In this document: positions 1 through 7,508 of the stretch, in pieces
Numbering within the stretch: the stretch's first letter is position 1
Layout of the letters: each line of letters opens with the position of its first letter
IMG/VR virus record: IMGVR_UViG_3300017960_000771
Location: 1-43,299 of that record
Source of the DNA: a virus
Length of the DNA stretch: 43,299 bases
Direction: 5' to 3' (one strand)
Made by a program: the position numbers and the translations under genes
Notes under the pieces: generated by a model
What the model saw: only the letters and a program-made list of their open reading frames with translations
What the model was told of the DNA's origin: nothing
The model's database searches: none

Positions 1-1
1 A

Positions 2-343
2 GAAGGGTACAAGGCTGCGCTCTGGTTGATCCAACATGGATTCACTAGCACTGTAGCCATCATGGGCTCGTACTTGTCTGAGATGCAGCGTGCTTTACTA
101 CAGCGACTGTCATCAGACATATTCGTGCTTTTGGACAATACCGACTCAGCTAGAAAAGGAGTGCTGGACGCAGGAAAAAGATTGAGAAGAGGAAACAGAG
201 TATTGGTTTGTGAGTATCCGAGGTACTGCAGCGGCGGAGAACAGCCCGACGACTTGATGGAAGAAGAGCTGGCCGCTGTGTTTGAAGAAGCAGTGATCTT
301 TAACAAATGGAGAAGGAAGTATGAGCGTTCACGATCCGTCTAA
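2..343 (+). CDS. DnaG-type primase, C-terminal part (5' truncated)
   Basis: The reading frame is open from the left edge, so the start lies outside the window. The visible 113 residues begin with EGYKAALWLIQHG and continue with VAIMGS and VLLDNTDSARKG, the order expected of a TOPRIM domain: the catalytic Glu of the EG motif, then the acidic DxxD stretch (here DNTD), then a QPDDL-like segment near the end. In DnaG-family primases this domain binds the metal ions used to make RNA primers for lagging-strand synthesis. The next gene starts inside its last 23 bases (ATG at 321), so the two are probably co-translated. The N-terminal zinc-binding part and any helicase fusion cannot be seen. Other TOPRIM proteins (a topoisomerase fragment, an OLD-like nuclease) are less likely given the SSB, polymerase and recombinase that follow. 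Confidence 0.75.
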   Translation, partial: EGYKAALWLIQHGFTSTVAIMGSYLSEMQRALLQRLSSDIFVLLDNTDSARKGVLDAGKRLRRGNRVLVCEYPRYCSGGEQPDDLMEEELAAVFEEAVIFNKWRRKYERSRSV

Positions 344-1457
344 GCACCATAGGAACTTCGCGAGGGACCTGCGTCGGAAAGCAGTAGCTCGTAGTAACCG
401 ACAAGGTCGAAGCGGTAAGCCTATGACGGTCTTTCGTTGGCTGAATAGGTTCAAACCGCCGGTCAACGACACCACTTGGGTCAGGCTCATCCCGGGCATC
501 TACAAAGGATTCGACGGAGACGATGTACCCTACTTTGACTACGTCGAGCATTACAACGCCACCGTGAGAAGCGGCACCATCTGCTCCAGGGTCTGGAGAG
601 AAGGACCCGACGGTAGTATGGAAGGTAGTGGCAAGTGCATCCCCTGCCATGCCATCGAAGAAGAGGGGGCCGATAACATCAGTTGGAGAAGGCTATCGGC
701 GTTCTTGCTTTTGCATCTCGACTGGTACTACTTGATCCCCGCCACTGACGAAAATGGTAACGTCCTGACTTACCGAAAGGATAGCAAAAAGCACAAAGCC
801 GGTGACGTGATCTACAACCGTATCCACGAAGCCGAAGCCTTCAAGGAGTACGGTAGAGCTACGATCAGACGTGAGAAGTACGAAAAGGTCTGGGGGAACT
901 TGATGCATTGGTCCCTCGGAACCAACCACCTTCTGGTTCTCTCTTCCATGATTGACAGTCTTGAAGATGAGTGCCGATGCGGCGGTGAGATCGAAACCCT
1001 TCTGTGGGAGTGCCCCGGATGCGGTAATGAGGTCTTCGACCTCACCAGCGACGATCTCGATTACACTCGTGGCGAGATCAACCAGCTTGTCTCGAAGAAG
1101 TACGAGTGTCCGCATTGCTCCAAACTGGTGTTCCTCGCACCCGTGACAGAATGCAGCAAGTGCAAAAACCCGGACCCGCTACAGATCTGGGACGTCGATC
1201 TGTGCGTTGGCCGCGAAGGGGAGGGAACTAGCAGCCAACTGATCATCCGCAAGCACAAGCATGTGGAGATCGACAAGCGTTGTAGGGACTTGATCCCTGA
1301 CAGGCCTTTGCTTCAGCGTGTCTTTGCCGGTGACTCCTTGGAGTACCAAGCTAAGAGGATGCGCCTCGACAATCCTTGGGCCGAGGACGCGGCACGAAGA
1401 AATGTAGAGGACTACGACGGTGACGAGGGCGAAGTAGAAGACGATATCCCATTCTAG
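321..1457 (+). CDS. Putative single-stranded DNA-binding protein with zinc ribbons and SSB-like acidic tail
   Basis: This is a 378-residue protein starting at ATG 321 behind a GGAGAAGGAAG ribosome-binding site. The last residues, EVEDDIPF, match the acidic DDIPF tip by which bacterial and T7 SSBs dock polymerase, primase and recombination partners. Cysteine groups at about 88/106/109, 218/220/231/234 and 263/266/278/281 suggest zinc-binding units, two of them consecutive ribbons (CPGC, CPHC, CSKC); T4 gp32 also carries structural zinc. The position between primase and DNA polymerase fits a replisome SSB. It is much longer than bacterial SSB (about 180 residues), and no OB-fold signature can be recognised by eye, so the fold is inferred. 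Known: the role of the acidic tip. Seen: the tip and the cysteines. Alternative: a transcription or late-gene regulator with zinc ribbons. Confidence 0.6.
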   Translation: MSVHDPSKHHRNFARDLRRKAVARSNRQGRSGKPMTVFRWLNRFKPPVNDTTWVRLIPGIYKGFDGDDVPYFDYVEHYNATVRSGTICSRVWREGPDGSMEGSGKCIPCHAIEEEGADNISWRRLSAFLLLHLDWYYLIPATDENGNVLTYRKDSKKHKAGDVIYNRIHEAEAFKEYGRATIRREKYEKVWGNLMHWSLGTNHLLVLSSMIDSLEDECRCGGEIETLLWECPGCGNEVFDLTSDDLDYTRGEINQLVSKKYECPHCSKLVFLAPVTECSKCKNPDPLQIWDVDLCVGREGEGTSSQLIIRKHKHVEIDKRCRDLIPDRPLLQRVFAGDSLEYQAKRMRLDNPWAEDAARRNVEDYDGDEGEVEDDIPF

Positions 1458-1513
1458 GGAACAGGGGAGTGGGGGGATCGAAAACGGTCCTCCACCCCCC
1501 ACCAGGAGGAAAT

Positions 1514-2932
1514 ATGTGGCACAAACTCCCAGTGCCTGAATGGATCGACGACGAAGAGCGCATGCTGAAGTTGTGCAAAGAGATCAAGGACATTGGGTTT
1601 GCCGGGCTAGATACAGAAACCACAGGCAAAGACGACTGGATGAAGGACTACGTACTGTTCTGGTCTCTGTCCACGGGGTCTAACAACAGGTACTGCTTGT
1701 CTCGCAGAATGCTAGAGATCTTTGACAAAGAGCTAGCAGGGGATCCATGCATCACCTGGTACATGACCAACGCGAACTTCGATCGTTGTATGTTGCTGAA
1801 CAGCGGAGTTCGTCATTTAGCTGGTCCTGTACACTGCACACTTGTCATGGACTGGATGCACGATGAAAATCGAGCTGGTCGGCACGGCCTGAAAAAGACA
1901 GCTTTGGACCATCTTGGTCTCAACATGAACGAGTTCAAGAGCGTCTTCAAGAAGAGGAAGGGTGAGACCTACCAAGACACTCTCTTACGCATGATGGCAC
2001 AAGAGCCAGACAAGGCAATCGACTACGCCAGCATGGACGCATGGGCCTCTCGGGAGTTGCACGGATACCTGAAGAAGAAGCTCGAGGAAGAGATAGCTTG
2101 TACCGGTATCCCTCTATGGGATCTATACGAGCGAATCGAAGTTCCGTACAGCACCACTCTTTTGCACAACATGCGAAACGGTATATTGCTAGATCAAGGG
2201 TGGTTACATCATATACGCGTACCCATCACGGAAAAGATGGAGGAGTGCCTCTTCAAGTTCAACAAGATGGCCGGGTACGAGGTAAACCTTAATTCGCCGA
2301 AGCAACTGGTGGAGCTTTTTGTCGACAAACTCGGAAAGAAGCCCCTGAAGTGGACAAGTGGCGGGAAGAGCGGCAACAAGCAGCCCTCCGTGGACGTCAA
2401 TGTCTTGCAGACTTGGGCAGACGAAGGAGATCCCTACGCGAAGTTGCTGATGGAGTTCCGCAAGCTTGAGAAGGTTAGAGGGACTTACGTAGACGGAATG
2501 CTAGCCCGAGTGGGATCTGATCTCCGTATCCACCCAATCATCAACCAACACATCGCTGTCACCGGACGACTGACTAGCTCGAACCCAAACCTTCAAAACA
2601 TCCCAAGACCAGATGAGGACATCTGGGGCTTGCGTGGTGCTTTCATGCCCGGCACTGGCTACACGCTAGTCGCCATCGATTATCGTCAATTGGAAATGCG
2701 ACTTCTGGCTCACATGTCCGGCGACAAGAACATGCGAGAGGTGATCAGGAAAGGATGGGACATCCACGCAGGAACCGCAGCATTGATGTACGAAGTACCT
2801 TACGAAGAGATCCAAGAAGCTAAGTTCCTCAAGGGGTGGCTCAGCGAAGAAAAAGTAGACAGTAGCAGGTGGCCAGATTGGATCTCTGAGTTCATTGGAT
2901 ACCGACAAGACGCCAAGGCCATTGGATTCGGT
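1514..2932 (+). CDS. polA: DNA polymerase I (family A), exon 1: 3'-5' exonuclease and palm/fingers start
   Basis: The first 473 codons of a spliced 679-residue polymerase. ATG 1514 is chosen because AGGAGGA at 1504-1510 stands just before it; a longer frame from 1469 lacks such a site. Residues 31-38 (GLDTETTG) give the ExoI Asp33/Glu35 pair of the proofreading 3'-5' exonuclease. The TGRL and SNPNLQNIPRP segments precede motif A (AIDYRQLEMRL, catalytic Asp389). The exon ends within motif B: Arg464, Lys468 and Phe472 of RQDAKAIGFG are the O-helix residues that bind the incoming dNTP. Phe at the last position is the E. coli-like choice that discriminates against ddNTPs. Unspliced, the frame would read 20 foreign residues into the intron and stop at 2992, giving a polymerase without motif C and therefore inactive. 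Confidence 0.93.
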
Positions 2933-3230
2933 CAACATAGAGGCCGAAGTAAAACTCGCTCAAAACGGGGAAACCTAAGTGCGAATGCATAAGGCAATCC
3001 CGTGCTGCGTTGCCAAACGTAGTGTATCGACTTGTGGTCATGATCACATGACCCTCAATACGCTTCCCATGTCCATTGGGTTGGGTAGTCATTTCCCGCA
3101 AAGCGTGTTGATACGGCGAGCGAAGCCTGTAGTATTCGGAATGTCATTGTGCATGATTGCACAGCGAACCTGCCGAATAGTACAGGCTCGAAGGTATAGT
3201 CAGTGCCCTTGGAAACAAGGGAATAGCACG
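2933..3230 (+). ncRNA. Group I self-splicing intron inside the DNA polymerase gene
   Basis: A 298-nt insertion separates AKAIGFG from INYGEG of polymerase motif B. P1 is exact: exon end TTCGGT (2927-2932) pairs with GCCGAA (2943-2948), with the usual U-G wobble at the splice site. The core resembles T4 td: P4 ACGGG (2965-2969) with CCCGT (2999-3003), P5 CCT/AGG and TGC/GCA around GAAT (2974-2994), and CAATCCCGTGCT like td's J/P6 stretch. A long P8-like stem runs from CCTGTAGTATTCGG (3126-3139) to CCGAATAGTACAGG (3173-3186, one mismatch). It is followed by AAGGTATAGTC (3191-3201), the conserved 3' P7 element, and a P9 hairpin CCCTT/AAGGG. The terminal G is 3230. The 5' strand of P7 could not be placed confidently. 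No homing endonuclease frame fits inside. Confidence 0.9.
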
Positions 3231-3851
3231 ATCAATTACGGAGAAGGAATTCCAGCCTTGGCCGAAAAGCTCGGTATCTCCAAGAGAGAAGCAGCAGCCA
3301 GAAAAGAGAAGTACTTTGAGCCGTACCCGCTGGTACGAGAGTTCATCGAGGAAACACACGAAAGGTGCCGTAGAGAATTAGAGGTCTCTACGATCTTGGG
3401 TCGTAAACGGAGACTCAAAGAAGCTGACGCTGACTGGAAGGAAGGATTCTATAGCAGGCGGTATAAGAGGTGGGTCCCAGAACGTCCAGGGAAGTTAGCT
3501 GCTAGAGCTCTTCGACAAGCAGTGAATGCGATCATTCAGGGTTCAGCAGCAGAGGTAGCACGCCTAGCGCAGATCTTGTGTGAGCCCAAGGTCATGCGCG
3601 AGATTGGTTTGCATGACGAGTTGTCCCAACGTATCGAACAAGTCGGTGCGCGGCAGCTTCTTCAGGTTCACGACGAAGTCTTGTTCGAGGTACCGACAGA
3701 GAACTTGAAAGAGGGCATAGAGGTTTTGTCTCGTTCAATGGAAGCGCCGTTCAGATACGTTCCAGAACTTTTGGGGATCGACTTCGATGAACTATCGATC
3801 CCGCTTGATGTGGACGCTGGTTACGGCGAAGCTTGGTCGGAAGCACATTGA
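3231..3851 (+). CDS. polA: DNA polymerase I (family A), exon 2: fingers end and palm with motif C
   Basis: The last 206 codons of the spliced polymerase. Starting at ATC 3231, the protein continues motif B as INYGEG and then ALAEKLGISKREA, aligning without gap to the Pol I pattern FGxxYG...LA..L.I...EA; this fixes the 3' splice site after G3230. Motif C is QVHDEVLFEVP (His620, Asp621), the second catalytic Asp of the palm. The NAIIQGSAAEVARLA helix before it is typical of family A. The gene ends at TGA 3849-3851. A separate protein from the ATG at 2979 would begin with intron-derived residues without homology, so it is not proposed. With no 5'-nuclease domain, the protein is similar in overall plan to T7 DNA polymerase. 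Confidence 0.93.
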   Translation: MNYGEGIPALAEKLGISKREAAARKEKYFEPYPLVREFIEETHERCRRELEVSTILGRKRRLKEADADWKEGFYSRRYKRWVPERPGKLAARALRQAVNAIIQGSAAEVARLAQILCEPKVMREIGLHDELSQRIEQVGARQLLQVHDEVLFEVPTENLKEGIEVLSRSMEAPFRYVPELLGIDFDELSIPLDVDAGYGEAWSEAH

Positions 3852-3913
3852 TGAACAAACGCGACAAACCGATTGTGCTGCGCATCATTCCATTTCTGTT
3901 GAGGAGGAAGAAA

Positions 3914-4075
3914 ATGGAGAAGTACGGAGTTGAAGTCGACAAAGAGAAAGTCGATGAACAGAAGAAGAAAGCTCCGGGCGAGAAAACTGCGGGAACGGAC
4001 GATCCCAACGTGAACGTTCCCAAGGACCCCGATAAGGGAACAGAGCCTTTCGAGAAAAAACCGAAAGAGGACTGA
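3914..4075 (+). CDS. Small charged protein, unknown function (53 aa)
   Basis: ATG 3914 follows GAGGAGGAAG (3901-3910), a strong ribosome-binding site; the longer in-frame start at 3833 overlaps the polymerase end and has none. The product is 53 residues, rich in Lys, Glu, Asp and Pro, beginning MEKYGVEVDKEKVDEQ and ending TEPFEKKPKED. The layout (EVD-x-EKV start, NVNVPK, then GTEPFE) resembles small phage zinc-ribbon proteins in which cysteines stand near these positions, but no cysteine is present here. That resemblance comes from memory and is weak. The gene ends one base before the GTG start of the recombinase gene, so the two are probably translated together. Confidence 0.6.
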   Translation: MEKYGVEVDKEKVDEQKKKAPGEKTAGTDDPNVNVPKDPDKGTEPFEKKPKED

Positions 4076-4076
4076 C

Positions 4077-5444
4077 GTGCCCGCCAAAAAGAGTAAGAAG
4101 AAAACAGCGAAGAAGACAGGGAAGAAAACAGCGAAGAAGAAAGATAGCGAGAAGTGGGACAAGTTTCCGAAGCCCAACCCGAGAGACGTGCTCAGATCGA
4201 TCAACATGCGTTTTGGAGACACGGGCCCCGTCATCAGAGAAGCTAGCGAAGCATGGGACGCATCAGATCTACGTCGGCCTAGTGGGATCCCGAGCCTAGA
4301 TCTGGCGACAGGTGGAGGGCTCGTAGCGGGAAAGGTACATCAGTTTGATGGTCCAGAGTCGGTAGGTAAAAACTACATACTCTACCGCTACTTCGCTCAA
4401 GCGCAAAAGAACTACGGTGACGATGCTTGCTTGTCGATGGCGTGTTTCGAAGCCTTCGTGGACAAGCATTTTGCGCAAATGTGCGGGTGCAAGATCGCAA
4501 TGAGCGAATACGACATCAGAGTCACGAACAGAGCAAGGGAAATCAGGGGAGAGCCCCCGCTGACACGAGCGGAGAAGAAAGAAGCTCTCTCTGTGCCGGG
4601 CGTCGGAACCTTCCACATCTTCGAAGGTCCCGCAGAAAACGTACTCGACGGAATCATCGAGGCCGTGTCATCCAACGTCTACCAGATCATCGGCATCGAC
4701 TCTTGGGATTCCATGCTCACGGCTGCAGAAGACAGAGCCACAATGGACGAGGTACCACAGGTAGCCTCACCAGCCACCATTCAAACCAGGTGGGCCAAAA
4801 AGGTGTTGGACGCCTTCAACGTGGTCTACCGCTGCCCACAATGCGGCTACAGCCCATTGGAGAAGAAGGTCACCAACTATTCGCAGATGAACTTCAATTG
4901 GATTTGTCCAAACTGCTCATGGAAGGGTCTGGACCCGGCGAACGAGATCAACGAGACCACGGTCTACTGCATCCGTCAAGTCCGCGCAAAGATCCAAATG
5001 AGTGGAGGGAAGATCTACGGGCGACCCTACAAGTCGGAAGGAGCCCACGCGCTACAGCACCTAAACCACATCCGTGTGAGTATGCACCCCGGGTCTTCTA
5101 TCAAAGAAGGCAACGTAAAGATCGGCAAAGAGGTCAACTGGGAAGTGTCCAAGGCCAAGGCCGGAGCACGGGAAGGGTCAACTGGGTCTTTCACGCTGTA
5201 CTTCGATCCGGTTGAAGTGGACGTGGCTAGGGACATGTTCTCCCAATGTGTCAAGCGCGGAGTTATCTGTTCCCTGCCTCAAGGGTGGTACGAGATCCCG
5301 GACATCGAAATGGACGGGGAGGCACTGCGCGTCCACGGCAAGGAAAAGCTCATCAGAACTATCGAAGACAGTGAGGACTTGGTAGATGAGCTACGAGAGA
5401 TTCTCTACATCAAGGCAGGCCTCTCGCACGTGAGGTTCCAATGA
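4077..5444 (+). CDS. RecA/UvsX-like recombinase with lysine-rich N-terminal tail and zinc-ribbon insert
   Basis: A 455-residue protein from GTG 4077. Residues 1-25 are almost only Lys, Ala, Thr and Ser (KKTAKK repeats), like a histone H1 tail. The ATPase core follows: IPSLDLATGGGLVAGKVHQF then Walker A GPESVGKN (92-99), nearly RecA's GPESSGKT but with Asn in place of the Mg-binding Thr. Glu125 in CFEAF corresponds to the RecA region after Walker A. IIGIDSWDS (204-212) is Walker B. A four-cysteine ribbon (253, 256, 277, 280) is inserted before the segment with QVR, LNHIRVSM and VNWEVSKAKAG, which matches RecA's L2 and downstream strands. Role: ATP-dependent strand exchange in recombination-linked replication. 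The neighbouring resolvase and Cas4-like genes support this. It shares an ATGA overlap with the next gene. Confidence 0.85.
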   Translation: MPAKKSKKKTAKKTGKKTAKKKDSEKWDKFPKPNPRDVLRSINMRFGDTGPVIREASEAWDASDLRRPSGIPSLDLATGGGLVAGKVHQFDGPESVGKNYILYRYFAQAQKNYGDDACLSMACFEAFVDKHFAQMCGCKIAMSEYDIRVTNRAREIRGEPPLTRAEKKEALSVPGVGTFHIFEGPAENVLDGIIEAVSSNVYQIIGIDSWDSMLTAAEDRATMDEVPQVASPATIQTRWAKKVLDAFNVVYRCPQCGYSPLEKKVTNYSQMNFNWICPNCSWKGLDPANEINETTVYCIRQVRAKIQMSGGKIYGRPYKSEGAHALQHLNHIRVSMHPGSSIKEGNVKIGKEVNWEVSKAKAGAREGSTGSFTLYFDPVEVDVARDMFSQCVKRGVICSLPQGWYEIPDIEMDGEALRVHGKEKLIRTIEDSEDLVDELREILYIKAGLSHVRFQ

Positions 5445-6019
5445 AGCTGCAAATGAGAGTGGCCCCGCTAGGGTATGGAAAGAGGTGTCATGCCTGTAAA
5501 ACTGTAGGGCAGATATCATCCTTCCAGCTTTGGCGGGGTAACTCTCTCGAAAAGAACATCCAGCTCTGTAACGACTGCCTCAATCAGGAAGTAACGGCTG
5601 ATGTCACGTTGGGCCCAACAGAAAAAGCCCCAGATCCATTCAAGAGCAAACAAGCCCGTAAGCAGGTGAAGCAGTCCAGAAAGATGGAAGCTGCACTAGC
5701 AGAGAAAATGGGAGGGCGTGCTCAACCTGGATCTGGGTGCTCGCGCTTATCTGGGTTCAAGGGAGACATCAGGAAGATCGGCAGCTGGCGAGTGGAGCAC
5801 AAGTACACCGACGCCGCAAACGTCTGGTCATTGCGTCTATCGGACCTCGCCAAGATCACTGGATTAGCCATGGACGCCGACGAGTACCCAGCGCTAGTAA
5901 TCGAGTATCGCAAAGCACGAGAGTCTTTCGCGATCATCCCGCTAACCCTTTTCCTGGAGATGGTCCATGAAGCTGAGGAACATTCAGCACCTCCACGAGG
6001 CAGACGAAAAAGACGTTAA
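5441..6019 (+). CDS. Phage Holliday-junction resolvase-like PD-(D/E)XK nuclease with N-terminal zinc finger
   Basis: This 192-residue protein begins at ATG 5441 inside the recombinase stop (ATGA). Two CxxC pairs (Cys16/19 and Cys43/46) form a probable zinc finger. The nuclease part is the phage resolvase pattern: a Glu helix with GGR and PGSG (Glu83; residues 91-99), then GDI (Asp109), then WRVEHKYT with the E-x-K pair Glu119/Lys121, then an LSDLAKI helix with Lys138, then PALVIEYR. These residues build the metal site of the PD-(D/E)XK fold found in archaeal Hjc-like and phage junction resolvases. Expected role: cutting branched DNA left by replication and strand exchange. Its end overlaps the next gene by 53 bases. 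It could also be a general structure-specific endonuclease. Confidence 0.75.
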   Translation: MKLQMRVAPLGYGKRCHACKTVGQISSFQLWRGNSLEKNIQLCNDCLNQEVTADVTLGPTEKAPDPFKSKQARKQVKQSRKMEAALAEKMGGRAQPGSGCSRLSGFKGDIRKIGSWRVEHKYTDAANVWSLRLSDLAKITGLAMDADEYPALVIEYRKARESFAIIPLTLFLEMVHEAEEHSAPPRGRRKRR

Positions 6020-6809
6020 AGAGGCTCTAGGCCATATCCAGTTCATCCCCAAAATCGAATCATACCTCGAAGACTTGAATCTCGAGCAGCACCCAAAAAG
6101 GCTGGGAGTCTTCAGTGCCTCTGACTTGGGCAACAAGACCGGACGCTCGCTTTGTGGAAAGTACCCTATCGGGTGTGCGAGGTTGCTTTACTACCGTTAC
6201 GTCGGAGTGGAACCACGAGACTCCATCCCTCCACGACTACGCAGAATCTTCGACACTGGGCACAAGATCCACGATCAGCTCCAAGGTTACTTGCACAAGG
6301 TGGCTTCCGAATCTAAGCAAGAGTCCTTCGCGGACGAGGTCAAGTTCGACGAGACTAAGTCTCAGCTGGCTGACGAGTATGACATAGTGTCTACCGCTGA
6401 TGGAGTTTGGGAGATAGAAGCTCCAGACATAGACCTCTGTTACGGTTTAGAGATCAAGTCGATGAACGGAGACTTGTTCAAGAAACTTAACGGCCCGGAG
6501 CGGTACCACGTTGTGCAAAGCCATGTATATATGGCGTGCCTCGATCTCCCATTCATGGTGATCCTTTACTACAACAAGAACGACTCCTCCATGGCTGAGT
6601 TTGTAGTCAGGTTCGAATACGACATCTGGCACGCCATCACGGAGAAGATCAACTACGTGCGAAAGTGCGCTGTGGAAGAAGAGGAACCGGAGCAAGAGAT
6701 CGGATTTCATTGCCGCACTTGCAGGTACTCGTACATCTGCAAACCACCTAAACCCCAAAAGAGGAACATTCGTATGGGGCGAAGGAGGTTCAGCTTGAGG
6801 GGAGAGTGA
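5967..6809 (+). CDS. Cas4/RecB-like PD-(D/E)XK exonuclease with probable Fe-S cluster
   Basis: A 280-residue protein; ATG 5967 has CTGGAGATGG upstream, and the gene overlaps the previous one by 53 bases. The RecB-nuclease order is visible: His99/His102 in FDTGHKIHDQLQ, Asp145 in STADGVWE, the E-x-K pair Glu162/Lys164 in GLEIKSM, and the QxxxY motif Gln184/Tyr188. Cysteines lie before the core (Cys63 and Cys70, in LCGKYPIGCARLLYYR) and after it (Cys249, Cys252, Cys258 in CRTCRYSYIC). The latter three with one N-terminal Cys would make the Cas4/AddB-type iron-sulfur cluster that staples the fold. The likely role is resection of DNA ends for recombination. There is no cas gene or CRISPR nearby, so a role in spacer acquisition is not suggested. 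Confidence 0.8.
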   Translation: MKLRNIQHLHEADEKDVKEALGHIQFIPKIESYLEDLNLEQHPKRLGVFSASDLGNKTGRSLCGKYPIGCARLLYYRYVGVEPRDSIPPRLRRIFDTGHKIHDQLQGYLHKVASESKQESFADEVKFDETKSQLADEYDIVSTADGVWEIEAPDIDLCYGLEIKSMNGDLFKKLNGPERYHVVQSHVYMACLDLPFMVILYYNKNDSSMAEFVVRFEYDIWHAITEKINYVRKCAVEEEEPEQEIGFHCRTCRYSYICKPPKPQKRNIRMGRRRFSLRGE

Positions 6810-6810
6810 G

Positions 6811-7506
6811 ATGCCTAAGGGCGCGACCAAACTCGTTGAGTCTCTCCAAATCGATTCCAGAGAAGGAGAAGAGGCCTACGACGTAGCTAGATCTGCACAC
6901 GATGAGATGATATCCCGCGGTATCCATCTTCCAGAGCGACCCGACTTTCCGTCGAAGCACAAGTTCATTGGAGAAGATGGATCTCCGGAGATACCGTTCG
7001 ACATCCAAGACCTGAACGAGAAAGAGCTAGGTCAGCTTTATCACATCGTCAACTCTTGGTACTCCTACGTGGTGGGCCAATGGGCTCTCGTAGAGAACCA
7101 GTACATTGTGGCTAAAGAACAATTCAAGCTAGTGGCGGCCAAAGTAAGGTTGGGCAAGCAAGGAAAAGTCCAAGACAAGACAGATCGACAAATTGCAGAT
7201 CGACGTTTCGTCCTGGCCAATGCCAGAGCGATGGAGCTCAAGTGCTTGTTCAATCTACTCTCGAAAGTCAAGGACAAGTACGAGTCCGACATCAAGATGA
7301 TTTCTCGTGGAATCACCTTGAGGGAGCAAAAGATCAAGACTGGAGCTAGAGCAGGAGCACTAGCGGCAAGAAAGATCAAGATCAGAAACGCCGAGGATCC
7401 ACCGCACTACACAGAGATTGACGAGGAGCACGAAGATCAGCCGATACCCAGGGTTAGAAAGAAGCGCCCCCCTAGAAGACGCCCCCCGTCGAAAAAGTGG
7501 AAGTGA
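6811..7506 (+). CDS. Unknown helical protein of the recombination operon
   Basis: The protein is 231 residues, starting at ATG 6811 behind GGGGAGAG, one base after the nuclease stop. No catalytic motif is recognised. Residues about 70-175 look like long amphipathic helices with few Gly or Pro (LGQLYHIVNSWYSYVVGQW, then Lys/Arg-rich helices), consistent with a coiled coil. The C-terminus from about 180 is strongly basic and Arg/Pro-rich (PRVRKKRPPRRRPPSKKWK), suggesting nucleic-acid binding. Its place between a Cas4-like nuclease and a RusA-like resolvase makes a recombination accessory role possible, for example a recombinase loader like UvsY. That is only inference from position and shape. 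Confidence 0.75.
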   Translation: MPKGATKLVESLQIDSREGEEAYDVARSAHDEMISRGIHLPERPDFPSKHKFIGEDGSPEIPFDIQDLNEKELGQLYHIVNSWYSYVVGQWALVENQYIVAKEQFKLVAAKVRLGKQGKVQDKTDRQIADRRFVLANARAMELKCLFNLLSKVKDKYESDIKMISRGITLREQKIKTGARAGALAARKIKIRNAEDPPHYTEIDEEHEDQPIPRVRKKRPPRRRPPSKKWK

Positions 7507-7508
7507 CG

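Noticed and set aside
2979-3230. A separate gene starting at ATG 2979, or a polymerase broken by frameshift
   Set aside because: The first 84 residues would be intron sequence. Exact P1 pairing and gap-free motif B across the splice sites make an intron the better explanation.
5967-6809. Cas4-like gene as part of a CRISPR system
   Set aside because: No cas1, cas2, effector or array is present; Cas4/RecB-like nucleases are common in phage replication blocks.
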